53,691 bases of DNA. Source: Nitrospira sp. CG24E. Lineage in GTDB: Bacteria > Nitrospirota > Nitrospiria > Nitrospirales > Nitrospiraceae. The translations under genes and the position numbers were made by a program. This document shows, piece after piece, positions 39,009 through 46,805 of this stretch. A model generated the notes under the pieces. It searched no databases. It worked only from the letters and a program-made list of their open reading frames with translations, and was not told the DNA's origin. Within the stretch, counting starts at the first letter, position 1. Every line of letters starts with the position of its first letter. The stretch is taken from NCBI GenBank assembly GCA_002869895.2, contig NEWP02000001.1:1-53691 (forward strand), written 5' to 3'.

Positions 39009-39463
39009 CACCTAAGCTGACCATGACAACCACAGCATTTGTTCGCGTGCTCTCGGCGGTGGGAGCGCTGAGCGTCCCGATGGCCGTACCGGCAATAGGA
39101 GCATCGCTCGATGTTTCTGCCGGCGATTCAAGTATGCCCTCTATCATTGAGGAGGGGTTGGCGTCGATCCTGACCCGCATCGATGTTCAGCGCGGCACGG
39201 ACGACATTCGGGTTGTCATCACGGGAGATGGCAAGCTGGCTCATCATGAAGTGACGCGTCTTGATGAGCATCGTCTGATGATCGACATTCCAGACGTTGC
39301 GTCCGCCATACGCAAGCCGGTCATTTCTGTGAATCACCAGATCTTGAAGCAAGTGCGTCTGGGATATCATACCGATAGAGTGCGGGTAGTATTGGATCTT
39401 GCCGGTACGGCTGATTACTCGGTTGAGCCGCGAGGGACGAATCTTATTGTGACGCTTCGGTAA
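39005..39463 (+). CDS. pilQ: PilQ N-terminal part: signal peptide and AMIN domain, ended by in-frame TAA
   Basis: The 152-residue product has a signal peptide (TAFVRVLSAVGALSVPMAV, likely cut near AIGA) and one AMIN domain: ILTRIDVQRGTDDIRVVITG, HRLMIDIPDVASAIRKPVIS, HQILKQVRLGYHTDRVRVVL and YSVEPRGTNLIVTLR. AMIN domains bind peptidoglycan at the start of PilQ secretins. TAA 39461-39463 ends it, yet the same frame stays open into the secretin ORF (next entry), with GAGTDVGESTDSHHGGVPKT between. The pair is most simply one PilQ gene of about 650 codons cut by a nonsense codon. ATG 39005 overlaps the pilP stop. Confidence 0.85.
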   Translation: MTPKLTMTTTAFVRVLSAVGALSVPMAVPAIGASLDVSAGDSSMPSIIEEGLASILTRIDVQRGTDDIRVVITGDGKLAHHEVTRLDEHRLMIDIPDVASAIRKPVISVNHQILKQVRLGYHTDRVRVVLDLAGTADYSVEPRGTNLIVTLR

Positions 39464-39511
39464 GGAGCCGGTACGGATGTCGGTGAAAGTACGGATTCTC
39501 ACCATGGTGGT

Positions 39512-40954
39512 GTGCCCAAAACCATCGAGTCTATGAGTCCTGTCATGTCGAACGTCCAGACGACTTCCGCCTCCCGGATGTCTCAGCGGGCAATGCCCAC
39601 GGTTCGGCGCGCTTCAACGAAATTTCAAGTGCAACTTGCGCAGATGACATCCGGAGCAGATACCGCCGAGGTAAGCACACCGAAGGACGATGTGGTTGTC
39701 GGGGAAACGCGCTATGTCGGTCGGCGCATTTCACTGGATTTCCAGCAGGCAGACATCAGCAATGTGTTGCGCCTCATTGCCGAGGTGAGTGGCTTTAACA
39801 TGGTCGTCGGTGAAGGGGTCAAGAGTAAGGTCACGATGAAGCTCGTCAGCGTGCCCTGGGATCAAGCACTGGATATGATCTTAAAGATGAATGGATTGGG
39901 CAAGATTACCCAGAGCAATATCCTGTGGATCGATACGCTGTCGAATATTGCAAAACAGCAGAATGAAGAGGCGCAGGCGAGGGATGCCAAGACAAAAGCA
40001 GAACCGCTGGTGGATCGGGTGTTCTATATTAGAAACCTGCAAGCAACAGAACTCATGACCTCTCTTCGGCAGTATTTGAGCCCGAGAGGGCTGATGCAGA
40101 TGAGTCAGGGATCCAATGCCTTAGTCGTCCGCGACACCGAAAGCCAGATGGGGGTGCTTAAACAGCTTGTCGATGGACTCGATCTCGAAGTGCCCCAAGT
40201 CCAAATCGAAGCTAGGATCGTGCAGGCCGATACGACCTATTCCCGTTCACTGGGAGTTCAGTGGGGTATCCAGAATCTAAACGCAAACCTCGGGAATGGT
40301 GGGGTCGCGAACTTCAGGACGGGTAATGCCGGAGGCTTTAACGGTCAGAGCTCAGGCTTTCTAGTCAATCTTCCCGCCACAGTCGGTGGATTGGTGACGA
40401 CCCCTACCGTCGGGTTTACGGTTGGGAAGGCAGATGGAGCGTTATTGGATATGCGGTTGTCAGCAGGTGAGTTGCTCGGTCTCAGTAAAGTTATCGCCTC
40501 GCCGAAAGTCACAACTCTGGACAAGCGGGAGGCCAAGATCTCACAGGGTGAATCGATTCCGTTCCAGACGACCTCCCTCCAGGGAACTCAGACAACATTT
40601 GTGGATGCGAACTTGGAACTGAATGTGACTCCCCAGATTACCTCGCGTGATCCGAAGGAAGCCGGGAAGCTGATTATGATGAAGGTTCGGGCCACCAGAA
40701 ATGCCGTCGGCGCACGAAGCAATCCGGCCGGCCCAAGTATCGACCGGCGCGAAGCCAATACCCAGGTGAATATCCGCGATGGCGAAACGATGGTGATCGG
40801 CGGAGTTTTCATCGATGCGCAGAATAACAACGTGATCGGTATTCCCTATCTCTCCCGTGTGCCTGTTTTAGGATGGCTCTTCAAGCAGAAGAGCGAGACC
40901 GTCTCAAAACAGGAACTGCTCATTTTCTTGACCCCCAGCATCGTGAAGAGCTAG
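39512..40954 (+). CDS. pilQ: PilQ secretin part (downstream of the in-frame TAA)
   Basis: This 480-residue frame carries the outer-membrane ring of the pilus: the STN/N0 domain (RRISLDFQQADISNVLRLIA, GFNMVVGEGVKSKVTMKLVS), an N1 domain (VFYIRNLQATELMTSLRQYL, then MSQGSNALVVRDTESQMGVL) and the secretin core (VQIEARIVQADTTYSRSLGV, VIASPKVTTLDKREAKISQG, VNIRDGETMVIGGVFIDAQN, PVLGWLFKQKSETVSKQELL, IFLTPSIV). It opens at GTG 39512 with no signal peptide. Alone it could not be exported by Sec, which supports the view that it belongs to the frame starting at 39005. Confidence 0.9.
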   Translation: MPKTIESMSPVMSNVQTTSASRMSQRAMPTVRRASTKFQVQLAQMTSGADTAEVSTPKDDVVVGETRYVGRRISLDFQQADISNVLRLIAEVSGFNMVVGEGVKSKVTMKLVSVPWDQALDMILKMNGLGKITQSNILWIDTLSNIAKQQNEEAQARDAKTKAEPLVDRVFYIRNLQATELMTSLRQYLSPRGLMQMSQGSNALVVRDTESQMGVLKQLVDGLDLEVPQVQIEARIVQADTTYSRSLGVQWGIQNLNANLGNGGVANFRTGNAGGFNGQSSGFLVNLPATVGGLVTTPTVGFTVGKADGALLDMRLSAGELLGLSKVIASPKVTTLDKREAKISQGESIPFQTTSLQGTQTTFVDANLELNVTPQITSRDPKEAGKLIMMKVRATRNAVGARSNPAGPSIDRREANTQVNIRDGETMVIGGVFIDAQNNNVIGIPYLSRVPVLGWLFKQKSETVSKQELLIFLTPSIVKS

Positions 40955-40977
40955 AAGGCTCGCTTCTAGCTCTTCAC
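40943..40977 (+). terminator. Perfect 15-bp hairpin at the pilQ stop
   Basis: GTGAAGAGCTAGAAG (40943-40957) pairs perfectly with CTTCTAGCTCTTCAC (40963-40977) around loop GCTCG, and includes the pilQ TAG. TTCTGTCC follows, with no long T-run, so termination strength is uncertain. It marks the likely end of the pil operon. Confidence 0.6.
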
Positions 40978-41296
40978 TTCTGTCCCTCCAAGGCAGGCGC
41001 TCCAGTCTTGTTGTTTCCTTAGCATGATCAATGCTGTCCTGTTGCACTCGGACTAGGACAGGTGCCAAAGAATGGCGACGGCGCCGACGGCATTTCTGGT
41101 TCCGATGGCCGGCCAGACGACCAAAGTCTCGTCATATGAAAACCTTCTAGTTTTCAAACCGTTGTGGTACCATCCTTCCCCATGTTAGCCCTCGCAAATC
41201 ATCGTTTCATCAGGCAACATGTGCCGTGACTCCAGGGGTTTCTAATCCAAGAAGAATCGGACGGATGCTGGGATATCGGACCAGGAGAGATCGGCG
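40978..41296. other. Intergenic region between pilQ and aroB, no supported gene
   Basis: About 320 bp without a convincing gene. A 38-codon open frame (41071-41187) has no recognisable motif. GAAAAC-CTTCTA-GTTTTC near 41135 can form a small hairpin. I see no promoter with two good boxes. The aroB promoter may be non-consensus or aroB may rely on read-through. Confidence 0.4.
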
Positions 41297-42472
41297 TTGA
41301 GTATGGCTGCGGTGGCAGAACAGATTGTGCCAGTGACCTTGGGGGAACGGAGCTACGACATCGCTCTTTATCCTGGGTTGCTTGCGGAAATTGGCGACAG
41401 GCTCAGCGCCCTTGGGACTGCTTCGAAGGTCGGGATTGTGACAGATCGGCATGTGGCGAGCCGTTATCTCCAAGCTGTTCTTCGGTCACTACGCAAGGCG
41501 GGATACGATCCGACTCCGATCATCCTGCCGCCTGGAGAGCGAACAAAGACGCTCGGCACAGTTGCCAGAATTCTCGATCGGTTGGCTCAACAGAAGTTCG
41601 AGCGTCGGTCCCTGCTGCTGGCTCTCGGTGGTGGAGTTGTTGGCGATATCACCGGCTTTGCCGCAGCGATCTATCAACGAGGGATTCCGTTTGTGCAAGT
41701 GCCGACCACGCTGGTGGCTCAAGTTGATTCCAGCGTCGGCGGCAAGACCGGTGTGGACCATCGGTTGGGGAAAAACCTGATCGGAGCGTTTCACCAGCCG
41801 CGCGCTGTATGGATCGACCCCCTCACGCTGCGCACCCTGCCCCGCCGTGAATGGATAGCCGGGTTAGCCGAAGTGATCAAGTATGGCATTATCGCAGACG
41901 AGGAGTTCTTCGCCTTCTTGGAAAAGGAGATTCCTGCGCTGTTGAAACTCGAAGAAGCGCCGGTCATGCACGCGATTAAGCGATCCTGTGAGATCAAAGC
42001 GCGGGTGGTTGCAGGAGACGAGCGGGAATCCGACCGCCGGCGTATTCTGAATTACGGCCATACCATCGGACATGCATTGGAGTCGCTTGCAGACTATCGC
42101 GGATTGATCCATGGTGAAGCGGTCGGGATCGGGTTGGTGCAGGAAGCGGAGTTGGCTTATCATATGGGCCTCTGCAGGCGAGAAGTTGTCGAACGGATCA
42201 GAAGTGTGGTGCAACGGGCCAAATTGTCCGAACAGGTCCCACGGACATCCTTTGCATCTCTTTGGGGCGCCATGCAACATGACAAGAAGGTGCTCGCCGG
42301 GCAGGTTGTCGGGGTATGGCCAGTGAAGATCGGGGAAGTAGTCATGCGGCCAATCGAGCGGCAGGTTTGCGCTGCGTGGTTTCAGAATACGCAAAGCCGT
42401 GGGATCCGACCGTCGAACCGCCGTCTCTCGGGCAAGCAAGCAGCCCGTCGCAAGGCCTCTGCACGAAGGTAA
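41297..42472 (+). CDS. aroB: 3-dehydroquinate synthase
   Basis: Converts DAHP to 3-dehydroquinate, step two of the shikimate pathway; NAD- and zinc-dependent and cytosolic. The 391 residues contain the NAD-binding LALGGGVVGDITGFAAAIYQ and VPTTLVAQVDSSVGGKTGV. The zinc ligands are Glu in LAEVIKYG and His in NYGHTIGHALES and LIHGEAVGIG. TTG 41297 has AGGAG at 41283-41287 with 9-nt spacing; ATG 41303 two codons later is a possible alternative. The last 30 residues (GIRPSNRRLSGKQAARRKAS) are a basic tail not usual in AroB. A GAF-ANTAR gene follows after 6 bp. Confidence 0.96.
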   Translation: MSMAAVAEQIVPVTLGERSYDIALYPGLLAEIGDRLSALGTASKVGIVTDRHVASRYLQAVLRSLRKAGYDPTPIILPPGERTKTLGTVARILDRLAQQKFERRSLLLALGGGVVGDITGFAAAIYQRGIPFVQVPTTLVAQVDSSVGGKTGVDHRLGKNLIGAFHQPRAVWIDPLTLRTLPRREWIAGLAEVIKYGIIADEEFFAFLEKEIPALLKLEEAPVMHAIKRSCEIKARVVAGDERESDRRRILNYGHTIGHALESLADYRGLIHGEAVGIGLVQEAELAYHMGLCRREVVERIRSVVQRAKLSEQVPRTSFASLWGAMQHDKKVLAGQVVGVWPVKIGEVVMRPIERQVCAAWFQNTQSRGIRPSNRRLSGKQAARRKASARR

Positions 42473-42478
42473 ATCACT

Positions 42479-43741
42479 ATGACCACCGCACGCACCCCAT
42501 CCGTGGCTCACCTCCAACAGGCTTTACGCGAGAAAGCGCGCGAAGTCGATGTGCTCCATCGGATCTCTGCGTCGATCAGCAACCAGCTGGATCTCGAAGC
42601 GATCCTCAAACATATCGTCGATGTGGTCGTCGAAGTCACCAAGGCGGATGCCTGCCTCCTTTATCTCTTGTCGGACAGCCAGGACGAACTCATTCTGCGA
42701 GCCTCGAAAAACCCCCATCCGAAATTGATCGGCCGCATCACGATCGGGTTGGGGGAGGGCATCACCGGGTGGGTCGCTCAGGAACGAACACGCGTCGTGA
42801 TTCCGAGCAATGCGAACGACGATCCACGGTTCAAGTTTTTTCATAACCTTCCGGAAGACCGCTATCAAGCCTTTGTCTCCGTGCCGATCATGGCGAAAAA
42901 AGAAGTGGTCGGCGTGATCAATGTCCAACATAAGCGCCCAAAACGTTATCAGGCGGATGAAATTGCGTTGCTCTCGACCATTGCCAATCAAGTCGGCGGA
43001 GCGATTGAAAACGCGAGGCTCTACGATCAAATGCAACGCAAAGCCTTGCAAGTGGAAACGCTGTCACAGGTTTCAGAAACCGTGGCGTCCAATCGGTTGA
43101 TCAAAGACGTGCTGCAGCTCCTGGTGACGATGACCGCGCAACTGATGAACTCCAAGATCTGCTCGATCATGCTGTTGGACGAAGCCAGCGGAGAATTGCG
43201 GATCGAGGCGACGCAAAGCCTCAGCGAACAGTATCGCCGCAAGCCGAACCTGAAAGTGGGACAGGGTATCAGCGGCCGGGCGGTGAAAGAGCGTCGGCCG
43301 ATCATCGTGGCAGACGTCACCACCGATCGAGACTATATGTATCGGGACATGGCCAAGCAGGAGGGGCTCTGCTCATTGGTCTCGGTTCCCATGATGGTGC
43401 GGGAGAAGGCAATGGGTGTGATCAATAGCTACACATCCATTCCGCATGTATTTACCGGCGAAGAAGTCAAACTGCTCCAAGCCATCGCCAATCAAGCCGC
43501 TATTGCCATTGAACATACGGCCTTGGTCGAGAAGTCCCTGGAGATGCAGGAAGCCCTGGCGGTTCGAAAGCTCATGGAGCGGGCCAAGGGTTATCTGATG
43601 CGCTCAAGGCGACTGACGGAAGAGGAGGCTTTCAAACTCATCCAGCGGCAAAGCATGGATTTGCGTAAATCCATGCGTGAGATAGCCGAGGCAGTGCTCT
43701 TAGCTGGAGAACTCGACCAGCGGGTTGAGAAACAGCGGTGA
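42479..43741 (+). CDS. Tandem GAF sensor with C-terminal ANTAR RNA-binding domain
   Basis: A 420-residue soluble regulator. A short coiled N-terminus (LQQALREKAREVDVLHRISA) leads into GAF 1 (about 40-185: ITGWVAQERTRVVIPSNAND, then AFVSVPIMAKKEVVGVINVQ) and GAF 2 (about 210-350: GQGISGRAVKERRPIIVADV, then LVSVPMMVREKAMGVINSYT). The last about 55 residues (RKLMERAKGYLMRSRRLTEE, EAFKLIQRQSMDLRKSMREI) form a three-helix ANTAR domain, known to bind RNA hairpins and prevent termination. The GAF ligand cannot be told from sequence. No kinase or receiver domain is present. It lies 6 bp after aroB and is probably co-transcribed. I assign no gene symbol. Confidence 0.88.
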   Translation: MTTARTPSVAHLQQALREKAREVDVLHRISASISNQLDLEAILKHIVDVVVEVTKADACLLYLLSDSQDELILRASKNPHPKLIGRITIGLGEGITGWVAQERTRVVIPSNANDDPRFKFFHNLPEDRYQAFVSVPIMAKKEVVGVINVQHKRPKRYQADEIALLSTIANQVGGAIENARLYDQMQRKALQVETLSQVSETVASNRLIKDVLQLLVTMTAQLMNSKICSIMLLDEASGELRIEATQSLSEQYRRKPNLKVGQGISGRAVKERRPIIVADVTTDRDYMYRDMAKQEGLCSLVSVPMMVREKAMGVINSYTSIPHVFTGEEVKLLQAIANQAAIAIEHTALVEKSLEMQEALAVRKLMERAKGYLMRSRRLTEEEAFKLIQRQSMDLRKSMREIAEAVLLAGELDQRVEKQR

Positions 43742-43744
43742 TAG

Positions 43745-43846
43745 CTAGTTTTTCTTGTTTGTTTGGTCTGTTTCGTTGATTTGGTTCAAACAATGAGAGT
43801 AGCCGTGCGCACCAAATGAACCAAACAAACTAAAGAAACCAGATCA
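43745..43846. repeat. T-rich/A-rich inverted repeat between convergent genes
   Basis: The left side (43745-43787) is built of GTTTGTTTGGTCTGTTTCG-like words. The right side (43811-43846) is the approximate complement (CCAAACAAAC, AAGAAACCAGATCAA). A 20-nt centre separates the arms. It lies between the GAF-ANTAR stop (43741) and the stop of the converging lipoprotein gene (43864), so it may act as a bidirectional terminator. Its wording resembles the repeat at 34143-34222. Confidence 0.6.
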
Positions 43847-43863
43847 ACCCGCTCCCCGTCGTG

Positions 43864-44742
43864 TCACGGTTTTGGGATTGAACGGTTCCGTTCCGTTTCC
43901 TGCTCCGCCAGTTTCTTCTTGATCTCCTGCAATTCCTTTCGAAGCCCGTCCAGATCGGCATCTCGCTGAGCCGGCTCCCCCTTCCCAGGCATCGGAGGTT
44001 GAGCGGCAGCCGGTCGCATTTCCGGTACGGCAGGCAATGTGGCAAGGAGATCGTAGTCGATGACCAGCGTCGCGTCGGTCGAGCGCGCGGTTCGATAGCT
44101 ATCGGGTCTTTGGGCTGATTCAGGGAGGAAGGATACAGTGCGGCTCGCCAATCCAGTCGGATTGGCAATTCGCTGATCGGCCTTGTTAACCGTTTCGCCC
44201 GGTTCAAGCCTACGGCGATACTCGGTCAAGGTCAGATACAGCGAGCGTCCGTAGGCGTAGAGCGATCCTTCCGTCAGCAGAGGCTGTTCTGACGAACAGG
44301 CGCCGGGGAAACGGACAGAAGACGAACAGAAGACCATTCCGTTGGACTGGGAGGAGTTCTGCGCACCGACGTGGACAACTCGAAACCCGACCTGTTGGTC
44401 CGGGGCGGCCTTGGTGAGTCCGTCGGCCAAAAGCGGCGCCAGGTACGCAATCTCTTCATTTCCAAACGCATGAACTGCTTCCGGTTTGGTGGCAACCAGA
44501 TTTGCTAAGGGTCCTCGGGTATCCTTGACGATCACCCCGCGAAGGATTCGGGCCATGATATCTGCCGATAGGGCGATGGGGTGGGCTGCGTGAAAGGACC
44601 GGTCGTGAATCCGTTCCATATACACAGCGCCCAGTTCGGACTCTTGGATCGTGGTGTCCAGCTCAGGTCCTGTTGCGCAGGCAGACAGGGCCATGGCGAT
44701 TCCGGTGAGAACAACGAGTGCAGCTTGCGGATGATGAAACAT
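43864..44742 (-). CDS. Lipoprotein of unknown function
   Basis: From ATG 44742 the product has 292 residues. The signal AALVVLTGIAMALSAC ends in a lipobox with Cys 22, so it should be lipid-anchored at the cell envelope. A TTG five codons upstream is also in frame. The middle contains YMERIHDRSFHAAHPIALSA, LLADGLTKAAPDQQVGFRVV and YAYGRSLYLTLTEYRRRLEP. A Pro/Ala-rich linker follows, and a short C-terminal coiled coil (DLDGLRKELQEIKKKLAEQE). Two cysteines lie close together in MVFCSSSVRFPGACSSE. I do not recognise the family. It converges on the GAF-ANTAR gene. Confidence 0.75.
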   Translation of the reverse strand: MFHHPQAALVVLTGIAMALSACATGPELDTTIQESELGAVYMERIHDRSFHAAHPIALSADIMARILRGVIVKDTRGPLANLVATKPEAVHAFGNEEIAYLAPLLADGLTKAAPDQQVGFRVVHVGAQNSSQSNGMVFCSSSVRFPGACSSEQPLLTEGSLYAYGRSLYLTLTEYRRRLEPGETVNKADQRIANPTGLASRTVSFLPESAQRPDSYRTARSTDATLVIDYDLLATLPAVPEMRPAAAQPPMPGKGEPAQRDADLDGLRKELQEIKKKLAEQETERNRSIPKP

Positions 44743-45297
44743 AGTCGGCTTGCTCAATGTGGGCTGGTTGCTACTCTAGCATAGCTGGCAGGGCGATGGC
44801 ACCACCAACCTTGACCCTCCGCCAGCAAGACATGATGCAACTCGTGGCAGAAGCGATGACAGCTCTGCGATTTCCCTTGCATCGAAGCGTGCGGGACGCG
44901 CGCGACTGGCGGGAAAAGCGAGACCAGTGAGAGTTTGAGGTCCGAGGTTTTCGAAACTGCAACATTCTGATCGCGCCTCTCTCGTTAATATCGCCCGCTT
45001 CGCCCTTCTTGCCTTTCCTGCCCGTCGCGCTTTTCCCGCTCATCGCGCTGGGTTTCGCCTAGGGAGATTGCCCCTGGATCCTAGGGAGATGCCTAGTGGG
45101 CTTCTCCTTCCTCTTAGCTTATAGATTCCCCCCAGTGAGCTGCCAGTGATTTGGCTGAAGCTCAGTCAAGGACATATTTACCTAACATGACTGGATGATG
45201 AAAAAAATATGGCCGGATCTTGAGTATAACTAACGGAGTAAATGAAAGGAGGAATTGCAGAGTTGTCTTTTCTTACTCACTTTAGGAGGGTGACACC
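44743..45297. other. 555-bp intergenic region with repeat elements, no gene
   Basis: This region separates the divergent lipoprotein and porin genes. It contains an inverted-repeat element (separate entry, 44900-45048), a doubled CCTAGGGAGAT motif near 45058-45095, the second copy of which can fold into a hairpin with GGGCTTCTCC, and an AGGAGG ribosome-binding site for the porin at 45282-45287. A TATAAC box at 45225-45230 lacks a partner -35. Confidence 0.45.
44900..45048. repeat. MITE-like element with about 25-bp terminal inverted repeats
   Basis: The left end (44900-44925) starts GCGCGACTGGCGGGAAAAGC. The right end (45024-45048), read on the minus strand, starts GCGCGATGAGCGGGAAAAGC. The arms agree at about four of five positions over 25 nt and enclose about 100 bp with no coding potential. 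The central GCCCGCTTCGCCCTTCTTGC-type pyrimidine-rich words suggest a dispersed non-coding repeat. Confidence 0.6.
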
Positions 45298-46554
45298 ATG
45301 AAGGTAGATCAGAGTAGGCGGTGGAAAATGTTTGCGGTCGCCGGGGCCGCCATGGCTCTCGTGGCCGGGATGGCAACCGCAGTTCCCAATGCATACGCAG
45401 GCGGTACGATCAAGGCCGATGATGACAAGTGGATTTCCGTCGGAATGGGCATTCGTAACAGTTTCACTATGGCAGAAGATGGGTCTGCGAGCGGTGCACA
45501 ATGGAGCAACAGATTCGGGGTTGACAACGCTCGTATTTATATCAACGGGAAGATCCACAAGTACGTCGGTTTCGAGTTCAACACCGAATGCTTTGGATGT
45601 AATAGTAGTACTACTTCACTAAATGGTGTGGGTACTGTTGGCATGCTAGATGCGATCGGGAAGTTCGAGATTAATGACCTCGTGAACGTATGGTTCGGGC
45701 GCATGTTGGTGCCGACAGAGCGCGGCGAATTGAACGGTCCATTTTACCACGCGGTCTACGATGGCTTTCGGACACCGTTCAATACAGCCGACTTCAGCGG
45801 GGGGTTTGGCACAGGTGGGTCTGGACTCTATGGCCGTGACAATGGCGTAACTTTCTTCGGGAAAGTCCATCCTGGAGGCACCCATCTGCAATATGTCGCG
45901 GGAATCTTCACTGGACTGCAGGGACAAGCAAATCAAAGAGACAGCCTGAAGTATGCAGGTCGTGTGACGTGGAACCTGCTGAACGAAGAGAAGAATCCCG
46001 GTTACTATACCAGCGGTACCTACTATGGGACAGCTGGTGATATCCTCGCACTCGCGGTAGGGGGAGAATATCAGAATGCTGGCGCCGGCTCAAATTTAAA
46101 TAAGAGCGCGTTCGGTAGTTTTGTCAGCGACCTCTTGTTTGAAAAAGTCCTTCCGAACAATGGAGTATTCACGGTCAACGCTGAGTATAAGCGGATGTGG
46201 GCGCAGGACCTCGCAGCCACTCTGACGGGGGGCGCAGGAGGTTGCTTCTGTATGTTTAGCGGGACTTCATTCACCGCGTACGCCTTATATCTATTTCCTC
46301 AGGAGATAGGGATCGGGAGATTCCAGCCCTATGGGAGATATACATTCGTGAATAGTGTGTTCGCCAACGCAGCCGATGAATTTGAACTTGGCACGAACTA
46401 TGTCATTAGCGGTCACAATGCCCGCATTTCGGCCTATTGGCGGAATGGCAGTTATGCTGGACCTGGTTCGGGGAACAGCATCCAAATTACCAGTCCTACT
46501 GGCGCAGGGCAGCATCGGGATTCTTTTGTGGTGGCCCTGCAGTTGCAGTATTGA
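45298..46554 (+). CDS. Predicted outer-membrane porin-like beta-barrel protein
   Basis: The 418-residue protein has a signal peptide (FAVAGAAMALVAGMATAVPN, cut near AYA). Alternating beta strands, a Gly/Asn/Tyr-rich composition and an aromatic C-terminus (SFVVALQLQY) are typical of outer-membrane barrels. KWISVGMGIRNSF, FGVDNARIYINGKIHKYVGF and FEINDLVNVWFGRMLVPTER resemble the phosphate-selective porin (OprO/P) type fold, but substrate cannot be inferred. Four cysteines, unusual for porins, occur as C98/C101 and C316/C318. ATG 45298 has AGGAGG with correct spacing. An intrinsic terminator follows 36 bp after the stop, so it is probably monocistronic. Confidence 0.8.
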   Translation: MKVDQSRRWKMFAVAGAAMALVAGMATAVPNAYAGGTIKADDDKWISVGMGIRNSFTMAEDGSASGAQWSNRFGVDNARIYINGKIHKYVGFEFNTECFGCNSSTTSLNGVGTVGMLDAIGKFEINDLVNVWFGRMLVPTERGELNGPFYHAVYDGFRTPFNTADFSGGFGTGGSGLYGRDNGVTFFGKVHPGGTHLQYVAGIFTGLQGQANQRDSLKYAGRVTWNLLNEEKNPGYYTSGTYYGTAGDILALAVGGEYQNAGAGSNLNKSAFGSFVSDLLFEKVLPNNGVFTVNAEYKRMWAQDLAATLTGGAGGCFCMFSGTSFTAYALYLFPQEIGIGRFQPYGRYTFVNSVFANAADEFELGTNYVISGHNARISAYWRNGSYAGPGSGNSIQITSPTGAGQHRDSFVVALQLQY

Positions 46555-46590
46555 GAAGGTCGGTTGTAACTAACTGATTTCCCAGTCTGG

Positions 46591-46625
46591 AAAAGCCGAA
46601 ATCCGCTCTGCGGGTTTCGGCTTTT
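46591..46625 (+). terminator. Rho-independent terminator after the porin gene
   Basis: AAAAGCCGAAATCCG (46591-46605) pairs with CGGGTTTCGGCTTTT (46611-46625), with one G-T pair, around loop CTCTG. The right arm ends in TTTT followed by CTTGG. It is a convincing intrinsic terminator. Confidence 0.85.
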
Positions 46626-46672
46626 CTTGGCCTTCCCCATAGCGGGCGGCTTAGGGGGATAGGTTGAGGATG

Positions 46673-46738
46673 AGGTTAAGGTTAAGGTTGAGATCAAGAA
46701 AGTCGGTCTTCGCTTACCCTCAACCTTGACCTTAACCT
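46673..46738. repeat. GGTTAA-type inverted repeat
   Basis: AGGTTAAGGTTAAGGTTGAG (46673-46692) pairs with CTCAACCTTGACCTTAACCT (46719-46738) at 19 of 20 positions around a 26-nt loop. Each arm is itself a run of the six-base unit GGTTAA/GGTTGA, continuing upstream from 46662. It follows the porin terminator and precedes the ISNCY element. Confidence 0.6.
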
Positions 46739-46805
46739 GCACTCCGCCGCTGCCCTCTCGCTTCGCGTTTCACGCTTCACGATTCCTGCGTGAGGGAACA
46801 GCGCC

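Noticed and set aside
41071-41187. 38-codon frame between pilQ and aroB
   Set aside because: Too short, no motif and no clear ribosome-binding site.
45210-45230. Sigma-54-like TGGCCG..TTGAG or a TATAAC box upstream of the porin
   Set aside because: The GG to GA spacing is one base short of a -24/-12 promoter and the GC element is missing; TATAAC has no -35 partner at 16-18 bp.
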